Position numbers and translations under genes: made by a program
The notes under the pieces: model-generated
What the model was told of the DNA's origin: nothing
Seen by the model: only the letters and a program-made list of their open reading frames with translations
Databases searched by the model: none
Shown here: positions 7,672 through 12,324 of the stretch, one piece after another
Position numbering within the stretch: position 1 is the first letter of the stretch
Layout of the letters: each line of letters opens with the position of its first letter
Source of the DNA: Sutterella sp.
GTDB taxonomy: Bacteria; Pseudomonadota; Gammaproteobacteria; Burkholderiales; Burkholderiaceae_F
Direction: 5' to 3'
DNA: 14,949 nt
NCBI GenBank assembly: GCA_020025955.1
Contig: JAHHRF010000042.1
Span: 1 to 14,949 of the forward strand

Positions 7672-7707
7672 AAAAAATAAGAGCGTCGCACCGAAATGCA
7701 ACGCTCT
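7672..7707 (-). terminator. Rho-independent terminator of the candidate sRNA
   Basis: On the minus strand AGAGCGT (7707-7701) pairs with ACGCTCT (7686-7680). After one mismatch, GCA pairs with TGC around a 6-nt loop, and TTATTTTTT follows. Together with the hairpin at 7611-7652 it makes two terminators in series on this strand. Confidence 0.8.
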
Positions 7708-7779
7708 CCCCCTTGACAAAGGTTGAAACGACAGAAGCGCTTCCCCCTTCGATAAGTTCACTCTGAGAGACAAACTTAT
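7672..7779 (-). ncRNA. Candidate small RNA of about 108 nt, minus strand
   Basis: No protein gene lies between 7586 and 7926, but the minus strand holds a complete transcription unit. A promoter (7815-7787) predicts a start near A7779. The RNA would open with a stem ATAAGTT (7779-7773) with AACTTAT (7758-7752), continue through a small CCTT-TGTC-AAGG hairpin (7725-7714) and end in a Rho-independent terminator (7707-7672). The single-stranded parts hold the motif AAGGGGG twice (7749-7743 and 7714-7708), a plausible seed able to pair with C-rich targets. No credible ORF is present. Its class is unknown; I do not recognise it as 6S, SRP RNA or tmRNA. It sits tail to tail with the iron-regulated receptor but shows no Fur box of its own. 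Expression is an inference. Confidence 0.5.
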
Positions 7780-7786
7780 GAGTTTG
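7771..7786. promoter_or_regulatory. Perfect dyad at the sRNA start site
   Basis: CAAACT-TATG-AGTTTG (plus strand) is a 6-4-6 perfect inverted repeat directly after the sRNA -10 and over the predicted +1. It could be an operator. As RNA it would compete with the 5' stem for the bases 7773-7779. Confidence 0.35.
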
Positions 7787-7815
7787 ATTATGGCGGGTTA
7801 AGACCTATTTGTCGA
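7787..7815 (-). promoter_or_regulatory. Sigma70-like promoter of the candidate sRNA
   Basis: TCGACA (7815-7810, five of six to consensus), a 17-bp spacer and CATAAT (7792-7787, five of six) form one of the best-matched promoters in the window. No ORF lies downstream on this strand before the terminators. Confidence 0.65.
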
Positions 7816-7829
7816 GGATTGAATACTAA

Positions 7830-7843
7830 TTGTTGACCAATAA
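7830..7843. promoter_or_regulatory. Imperfect dyad upstream of the sRNA promoter
   Basis: TTGTTGACCAATAA is a near-palindrome (TTxTTGxxCAAxAA) lying about 15 bp upstream of the sRNA -35 box. This is the usual place for an activator. No regulator gene is adjacent, so the assignment is tentative. Confidence 0.25.
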
Positions 7844-7874
7844 CGAATTGCTCTAGGGGGATTTAAGTAGGCGC

Positions 7875-7903
7875 TTTAGGCTACGCCTTGCCTTTGATAA
7901 AAT
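7875..7903 (+). promoter_or_regulatory. Candidate extended -10 promoter of yihY
   Basis: TAAAAT (7898-7903, five of six) is preceded by TGA, giving the TGN extended -10. TTTAGG (7875-7880) is a poor -35 at 17 bp. The start would be near 7910, leaving a leader of under 20 nt before ATG 7927. The sRNA promoter lies upstream and points the other way. Confidence 0.5.
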
Positions 7904-7926
7904 GGAATGATGATTTTTTAAAGTAG

Positions 7927-9195
7927 ATGAGGGGCTTTCCTCACGACACTATGGTTACTCGACTCTCTTCACTGATGACCACTAAGCGCCTAACGCAAGT
8001 CAAAGCGTTGTGGCACTTCTTTCTCTCGCGCGTACGCGATACGCACCTCCAAGAGGTTGCGAGTTCGATGACGTTAACGACGCTTTTGTCGATCGTGCCC
8101 GTGTTGGCCGTGTCGTTAGCGGTCTTTGCCTTGTTCCCGAGTTTTGCCGAACAGCGTCAAACCTTGGAAGAGGTCATCTTTAATAGCTTCTTGCCTGCTC
8201 AATACTCCACTCAAATCGTGGGGTACTTAAAGAAATTCTCCGAGCACGCCTCAGGCCTTGGGGCGGTTGGGGTGATCTTTTTGACGATCACGGCCTTAAT
8301 GTTGATCGACAAATTCTTTGTCACGGTAAATCGCATCTTTAAGGTGACGCGCCTGCGCAGCTGGCAGCAGCGTGCGCTTCTCTATTGGGCGCTCATTACG
8401 GTGGGGCCCGCCTTGGTGGCCTCGAGCTTAACGCTCTCCACGCAAGCCGTCACGGACGCGATGTCGGGGCTGGGCACCGGGAGTCGAGCCGAGATCCTTG
8501 AACTCGTTCAGGTCTTAATGCAGGCGCTCGCCTTTACGTTACTTTTTAAGCTCGTTCCCAATGCGCACGTTCCCACAAAGCATGCGGCCTTAGGGGGCAC
8601 CTTTGTGGCCTTGGCCTTTTTACTCACCCGAAGCTTGTTTGAGCTCTATGTCACGAAGGGGACGTTAGGAAACATCTACGGCGCCTTTGTCGCGTTACCC
8701 GTGCTCCTTCTTTGGATTTATTTGACGTGGTTCATCATCTTTGCGGGGGCGGCGGTGACCGCTACTGTGCCGTTACTCACTTCCGGCCGCTTTAGTGACC
8801 ACTACCGTGCGGGGGACCCGTTCTTAACCGGGGTGGCGCTCCTTAAAGTCTTGACGCGCGCTCGACAAACGGCAGAACCCTTGGTGTCGTTGCCGGTACT
8901 CTGTAACGCCGTGGACACGTTCCCCCAAGGGGCAACGGCCGTGTTGGAAACGTTAGCGGAAGCGGGGTACTGTGCGCCCGTGATCACCAGTAAAGAAAAG
9001 CATCCGACGTGGACCTTGACGTGCGACCCAGATGAGACCACGTTAGCGCGTGCTGTGGACGTTTTGCTCTTGGACCATGACAATGCACTCCTTTCCCCCA
9101 ACGAAGACCGTGAGGGGTGTCTAGGCGCCTGGTACGAAGAGTGGCGACGCTCTCGCGCCATTACCCAAACGCTCACCGAACTTTTTGGTGAATAA
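7927..9195 (+). CDS. yihY: YihY/BrkB family inner-membrane protein
   Basis: This 422-residue protein has a YihY core of six predicted membrane segments, at about residues 48-72, 95-118, 145-168, 190-213, 222-245 and 252-285. The family features LxLxSIVPxxAVxxAVFALFP, VGPALV, VPNAHVP and IYGAFVALPVLLLWIYLTW are visible. It continues into a soluble tail of about 130 residues that the shorter E. coli protein (about 290 aa) lacks but which I associate with betaproteobacterial members. The family was once misnamed RNase BN; its function is still unresolved. The start is uncertain: ATG 7927 has no clear SD, ATG 7951 and 7975 are in frame, and the short predicted leader leaves little room. The gene stands alone between a promoter region and a bidirectional terminator. 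Confidence 0.88.
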   Translation: MRGFPHDTMVTRLSSLMTTKRLTQVKALWHFFLSRVRDTHLQEVASSMTLTTLLSIVPVLAVSLAVFALFPSFAEQRQTLEEVIFNSFLPAQYSTQIVGYLKKFSEHASGLGAVGVIFLTITALMLIDKFFVTVNRIFKVTRLRSWQQRALLYWALITVGPALVASSLTLSTQAVTDAMSGLGTGSRAEILELVQVLMQALAFTLLFKLVPNAHVPTKHAALGGTFVALAFLLTRSLFELYVTKGTLGNIYGAFVALPVLLLWIYLTWFIIFAGAAVTATVPLLTSGRFSDHYRAGDPFLTGVALLKVLTRARQTAEPLVSLPVLCNAVDTFPQGATAVLETLAEAGYCAPVITSKEKHPTWTLTCDPDETTLARAVDVLLLDHDNALLSPNEDREGCLGAWYEEWRRSRAITQTLTELFGE

Positions 9196-9200
9196 AATTA

Positions 9201-9235
9201 AGCCCGCCGGTTCCATCAGAACGAGCGGGCTTTTT
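9201..9235. terminator. Bidirectional terminator between yihY and yqhD
   Basis: AGCCCGC (9201-9207) pairs with GCGGGCT (9225-9231). On the plus strand TTTTT follows; on the minus strand TTAATTTTATT follows. It serves both convergent genes and starts five bases after the yihY stop. Confidence 0.85.
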
Positions 9236-9237
9236 CG

Positions 9238-10401
9238 TTAGGCCTTACGCGGGCGGGCTAAGCGAAGGATCTCAGCGACTTCGACGTGCGTGATGTCACG
9301 CTTTTCGCCTAATTTCCAACCACGGGTCTTAAAGCGCTCCACAATGCGCGCGTCAACCGTCTCGTTAATCTCAGCTTCCTCAAGGCGCGTGGCCAACCCC
9401 AAGGACGCAAAGAAGGCTTCCAAGGCGTCGATGGCTTGGGTGGCGACTTCGGTGTCGGTGCCTTCTAAATTAAAGACACGACGTCCCATCTGGGCGAGTT
9501 TGGCGGCTTTGGAATTGAAGCGCGCACGAAGGAGTGCCGGGTACACGATCGCAAGACTGGCCCCGTGTGCGGTTCCCGTTAACGCCGTGATTTCGTGCCC
9601 AATGGCGTGCGTTGCCCAATCCTGCACCACACCCATCGCAATCATGTCGTTTAAGGCGAGGGTGGCCGAGAGCATATAGTCGTCGACAATGTCTTCAGGG
9701 GCTTCTGATTCTGCCAAGAGAGCAGGAGCGACTTCTCGCACGACAGAGAGCAAGCCTTCTGCCCAACGGTCCATAGAGCGCGATTGCCCCGGATAGGTCA
9801 TGTACTGCTCTAAGGTATGCGCCGTAATGTCCGCAAGGCTCGCGGCAATCTGGTGCTTCGGCAACGATTTCACGGCATCCGGGTCAAGAATGGAAAAGAG
9901 CGGGAACTTCGGCGTCACAAAGGAGAGCTTCTCATCCGTTTCCAAACGAGAGATCACGGAATTGTCGTTCATTTCCGAGCCCGTAGCGGGCAGCGTCATC
10001 ACTGAGCCATAGTCAATGGAGTTCTTAGGGCGACGCTCAAGCACCAAATCCCAAGCGGGTTTCTTGGGGGCGTCCGCCAACGCGCAGGCAATGAGTTTGG
10101 AGCCGTCTAAGACCGACCCACCACCCACGCTCAGCACAAAGGTGACGCCTTCTTGGCGCCCCAACTCAATGGCTTTTTCTAAGGTTTCCACCTTGGGGTT
10201 TTGCTCAATCCCCCAGAATTCCACGGTATTGAACTCGGCGAGTGCGGCTTTGACTTGATCGTAGATGCCGTTACGCTTCACGGAGCCCCCGCCAAAGGTT
10301 AAAAGGACCTTGGCGCCGGTGGGGATGAGTTGCGGTAACTCAGCAATACGCCCACGACCAAAGACTAAACGGGTGGGGTTATAAAAGGTAAAGGGCGTCA
10401 T
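9238..10401 (-). CDS. yqhD: NADPH-dependent aldehyde reductase/alcohol dehydrogenase, iron-type (YqhD)
   Basis: From ATG 10401 the product is 387 residues, the same length as E. coli YqhD, with which it shares long blocks by recall (NPxxETLxxAxxL, VGGGSVLDGxK, LTLPATGSE, QDWATHxxGHExTA). Nucleotide-binding GGGS motifs lie at 37-40 and 93-96, with D99 following. The metal set is complete: D191 and H195 (DITAH), H265 (WATH) and H279 (TAHG). YqhD reduces toxic short aldehydes such as methylglyoxal, glyoxal and acrolein to alcohols with NADPH in the cytoplasm. The upstream in-frame extension to 10494 is rejected because GGAG (10414-10411) sits nine bases before ATG 10401 and the family begins there. 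A perfect palindrome lies about 30 bases upstream. No YqhC-like regulator gene is in the window. Confidence 0.93.
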   Translation of the reverse strand: MTPFTFYNPTRLVFGRGRIAELPQLIPTGAKVLLTFGGGSVKRNGIYDQVKAALAEFNTVEFWGIEQNPKVETLEKAIELGRQEGVTFVLSVGGGSVLDGSKLIACALADAPKKPAWDLVLERRPKNSIDYGSVMTLPATGSEMNDNSVISRLETDEKLSFVTPKFPLFSILDPDAVKSLPKHQIAASLADITAHTLEQYMTYPGQSRSMDRWAEGLLSVVREVAPALLAESEAPEDIVDDYMLSATLALNDMIAMGVVQDWATHAIGHEITALTGTAHGASLAIVYPALLRARFNSKAAKLAQMGRRVFNLEGTDTEVATQAIDALEAFFASLGLATRLEEAEINETVDARIVERFKTRGWKLGEKRDITHVEVAEILRLARPRKA

Positions 10402-10430
10402 GTAAGCGCACTCCAAAAGAAATAAAAATC

Positions 10431-10444
10431 TGAACCATGGTTCA
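10431..10444. promoter_or_regulatory. 14-bp perfect palindrome upstream of yqhD, likely operator
   Basis: TGAACCATGGTTCA is a perfect dyad located 30 bp upstream of the yqhD start and overlapping a TTGAAC (10445-10440) that resembles a -35 box. The -10 is not clear (TATTTC with a short 15-bp spacer, or TACACT upstream with no good -35). The position fits an aldehyde- or redox-sensing regulator; which one is unknown. Confidence 0.5.
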
Positions 10445-10485
10445 AGTGTACGCCGTAATAGAGAAGCGGGAGGCGAACACAAACA

Positions 10486-10532
10486 AAAAGACACCGATTA
10501 TTTGGACGAATCCAAATAGGTCGGTGTCTTTT
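10486..10532 (-). terminator. Composite Rho-independent terminator of the parvulin gene
   Basis: AAAAGACACCGA (10486-10497) pairs with 10521-10532 (12 bp). A second 7-bp stem, ATTTGGA (10500-10506) with TCCAAAT (10511-10517), is capped by TTCG when read on the minus strand. The minus-strand exit reads TCTTTTTGTTTG. It separates the parvulin gene from yqhD. Confidence 0.85.
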
Positions 10533-10561
10533 GTGAGCTTAAGGCTTAAAGAGAGCGCAAA

Positions 10562-11341
10562 TTACTGCGTGATCTTGGCCTTCGTAACCATATCGCTAAC
10601 CTTCTGTTCGAGCTTTTGCTGCTTCAAGGCGTTTTCGATCTGGGGCTTGAGTTCGGTTAAAGCCGGGAACGCAAAGTCACGCGTATTGTTGACCTTAGCG
10701 ATCACAAAGCCGTCAGCCACCTGAACCGGAACCGGGGTGAACTTACCCTTCTGGATCTGGTTCACCGCAGCGCCCAAGGGGCCCATTTCGCTCGGACGGG
10801 TCCAACCGAGGTGACCGCCGTTAGCCTTGCTGGGGGCGTTAACAGAGTGTTCCTTGGCGAGCTTGGCGAAATCCTGACCGGCCTTCAACTTCTTGATGAT
10901 GTCGGCGGCTTCCTGCTGGGTCTTCACCGCAATGATGCTCAAGTCCACTTCCGTCTTGTCGGTGCGAGCCTTCAAGTCGTTGTAGGCCTTCTGGATGTCG
11001 GCGTCAGCAATCTTGATGGACTTGGCCATGTCGTTGATGTACATGCGAACCGAGAGGTCCTTCTTGTAAGCGTCAACGGCTTTCTTGAAGTCATCCTTGT
11101 TTTCGACCTTAGCCTGCTTGGCGGCCTGTAAGAGGACGGCATCATGGATGAGGCTATCCTTGATGCGCTTTTCCAAAGCCTGGCCGGCGGGTTCCCCCTG
11201 GTTGACTAAGGCGTTGTAGAGCTTGGACTGCTCTTCTTTGGTCACGGTATAACCGTTGGCCTTAAAGGTCTGGAATTCAGCGTGAGCGGTGCCCGCGATT
11301 AAGGTCGAGAGCATGGCGGCCGCTAAAAATTTCATCTTCAT
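10562..11341 (-). CDS. Periplasmic PpiC-type (parvulin) peptidyl-prolyl isomerase
   Basis: The 259-residue product has a Sec signal peptide (1-21, ending GTAHA before EFQ). A helical SurA/PrsA-like N-terminal part follows (22-130), including KDSLIHDAVLLQAAKQAKVE, and then a parvulin rotamase domain (about 131-222). Parvulin signatures are DLSIIAVKT, ADIIKKLKAGQDFAKLAKEHS, the GGHLGW segment (176-180 region) and FVIAKVNNTR. A basic coiled helix ends the chain. Such enzymes speed prolyl bond isomerisation and act as chaperones for proteins crossing the periplasm. GAGG (11354-11351) is nine bases upstream of ATG 11341. The gene has its own promoter with a perfect TATAAT and a structured leader, and a strong terminator follows. 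It lies just downstream of yciB, an order I associate with Burkholderiales. The subclass (PrsA-, PpiC- or Cbf2-like) is not settled. Confidence 0.9.
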   Translation of the reverse strand: MKMKFLAAAMLSTLIAGTAHAEFQTFKANGYTVTKEEQSKLYNALVNQGEPAGQALEKRIKDSLIHDAVLLQAAKQAKVENKDDFKKAVDAYKKDLSVRMYINDMAKSIKIADADIQKAYNDLKARTDKTEVDLSIIAVKTQQEAADIIKKLKAGQDFAKLAKEHSVNAPSKANGGHLGWTRPSEMGPLGAAVNQIQKGKFTPVPVQVADGFVIAKVNNTRDFAFPALTELKPQIENALKQQKLEQKVSDMVTKAKITQ

Positions 11342-11377
11342 GGGAGATAACCTCTATTTTTGAAAAATCTGTCGAGT

Positions 11378-11419
11378 GATGGGATGAACGACCTCTGACG
11401 TTGTCGTGGGGTTCCCATC
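11378..11419 (-). promoter_or_regulatory. Stem-loop in the parvulin gene leader
   Basis: In the minus-strand leader GATGGGA (11419-11413) pairs perfectly with TCCCATC (11384-11378). Inside it, after an internal loop, ACGAC (11407-11403) pairs with GTCGT (11392-11388). The structure fills most of the roughly 95-nt leader upstream of the SD. It may stabilise or regulate the message; no riboswitch class is recognised. Confidence 0.4.
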
Positions 11420-11443
11420 GGATTCGGGTAAATATATCCAACC

Positions 11444-11472
11444 ATTATACGGCGGATAGGGAGTCGAACCAA
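11444..11472 (-). promoter_or_regulatory. Sigma70 promoter of the parvulin gene
   Basis: TTGGTT (11472-11467), a 17-bp spacer and a perfect TATAAT (11449-11444) lie between the yciB stop and the parvulin start. The transcript would begin near 11437. Confidence 0.7.
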
Positions 11473-11479
11473 AACGTGC

Positions 11480-12085
11480 TTAATTGTGCTCGCCTTCCCC
11501 ATATTTTGTCACGAAGAGGGCACTGGCAATTGTAAAAACAAATGTCAACGCCATTAATCCGTAGAGTTTGAAGTTGACCCACGTTTCAACCGAACACGTG
11601 TAAACCACCCCTAAATTAATGAGCCCAAAAAGCACTAAAGCGCCAATCCACAGGTCTTGTAATTGTGTCCAACGCTTTGGAGGCATTTCTACCATGGCTT
11701 TTTGCATCATGGTTTTTACAAAGTTACGTCCCGTTACGCGACCAAAGAAGAGGATCCCCGCGAAAAGCCAATACAAAATGGAGGGCTTCCACTGAATGAA
11801 GAGGCCATTTCGGAAGTAAATCGTCAACGACCCAAAGATCACGATCACGATGAGACTTAACCAAAAGGTGGGTTCGATTTTCTTTTTGAGTCCCAGATAA
11901 AACGCCAACTGAATGAAGGTCGCGACAATCGCCGTCACCGTGGCGAGCATCATGGGGAGCACCGTGGCATCGGTATTGGCAAACCACCCGAGGACCGCGT
12001 CTGGAATCCAGTCCGCGTGCTTTTCTGCGATTTGAAAGACGCCAAAAAAGGCAATGATGGGAAAGAAGTCGATTAAAAATTGCAT
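11480..12085 (-). CDS. yciB: YciB/IspZ-type inner-membrane septation protein
   Basis: From ATG 12085 the product is 201 residues, near the family's usual 180-200. The N-terminus MQFLIDFFPIIAFFGVF is the classic YciB opening (a short charged start, then a hydrophobic helix). Further membrane segments lie at about 45-67 (PMMLATVTAIVATFIQLAFYLG), 77-92, 103-120 and 145-195. Between them sit the family stretches GLFIQWKPSILYWLFAG and GRVTGRNFVKTMM. YciB acts in the inner membrane in cell-envelope synthesis and septation, with links to cell-division and elongation proteins; its exact activity is not known. The start has no obvious SD; a GTG eight codons upstream (12109) is in frame with GGAAA before it and could be used. 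The tail GEGEHN is hydrophilic. It probably reads on toward the parvulin gene. Confidence 0.9.
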   Translation of the reverse strand: MQFLIDFFPIIAFFGVFQIAEKHADWIPDAVLGWFANTDATVLPMMLATVTAIVATFIQLAFYLGLKKKIEPTFWLSLIVIVIFGSLTIYFRNGLFIQWKPSILYWLFAGILFFGRVTGRNFVKTMMQKAMVEMPPKRWTQLQDLWIGALVLFGLINLGVVYTCSVETWVNFKLYGLMALTFVFTIASALFVTKYGEGEHN

Positions 12086-12145
12086 GAGAAGCGTGAAGAG
12101 AAATCCCACAGGGAATTTTCTCGGAAAAAAGAAGGAATGGGCGTA

Positions 12146-12179
12146 TTTTCGCCTAAAAGCGTAAGCCTCGGGGCGAAAA
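12146..12179. repeat. Inverted repeat in the yciB leader region
   Basis: TTTTCGCC (12146-12153) and GGCGAAAA (12172-12179) are perfect 8-bp arms with an 18-nt loop, 60 bases upstream of yciB in the yciB/M16 divergent region (12086-12324). No clear promoter was found in this region for either gene, although an AGGA SD for the M16 gene and a 5-bp GAGGG/CCCTC hairpin (12271-12288) are present. Confidence 0.35.
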
Positions 12180-12324
12180 CCTTGCAACGAGGTATTGCCT
12201 GAGGCGGGAAATGCCCCGAAAGAGGGTCGCCTTTGCTACCATTTCCCCTAACTAACTTTTTTATTTCGTTGAGGGACGAAGCGCCCTCATGGCCGATATT
12301 GGGCCCAACCAACAGGACAGTTCT

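Noticed and set aside
7606..7701. A 31-codon minus-strand ORF starting at a TTG preceded by a G-rich, SD-like sequence.
   Set aside because: It begins inside one terminator hairpin and runs through a second; its composition is explained by the hairpins.
7779..7802. Short ORF ATG AGT TTG ATT ATG GCG GGT TAA on the plus strand, as a possible leader peptide.
   Set aside because: Only seven codons, no SD, and it lies within the sRNA promoter on the opposite strand.
10402..10494. N-terminal extension of the yqhD frame by 31 codons.
   Set aside because: ATG 10401 has a good SD and yields exactly the YqhD family length; the extension covers the palindrome and ends near the upstream terminator.
11450..11472. 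Minus-strand GGTTCGACTCCC followed by TATCCGCCG, which looks like the T-loop and acceptor end of a tRNA or an att remnant.
   Set aside because: The bases before TTCGAC do not pair with those after it, there is no CCA end, no matching 5' half nearby, and the same bases form the spacer of a good promoter with TATAAT.
12289..12324. Upstream in-frame ATG at 12289 as the start of the second M16 protease.
   Set aside because: Its GAGGG is 13 bases away and partly locked in a hairpin, while ATG 12325 has AGGA at seven bases; it would add only 12 residues without a signal peptide.
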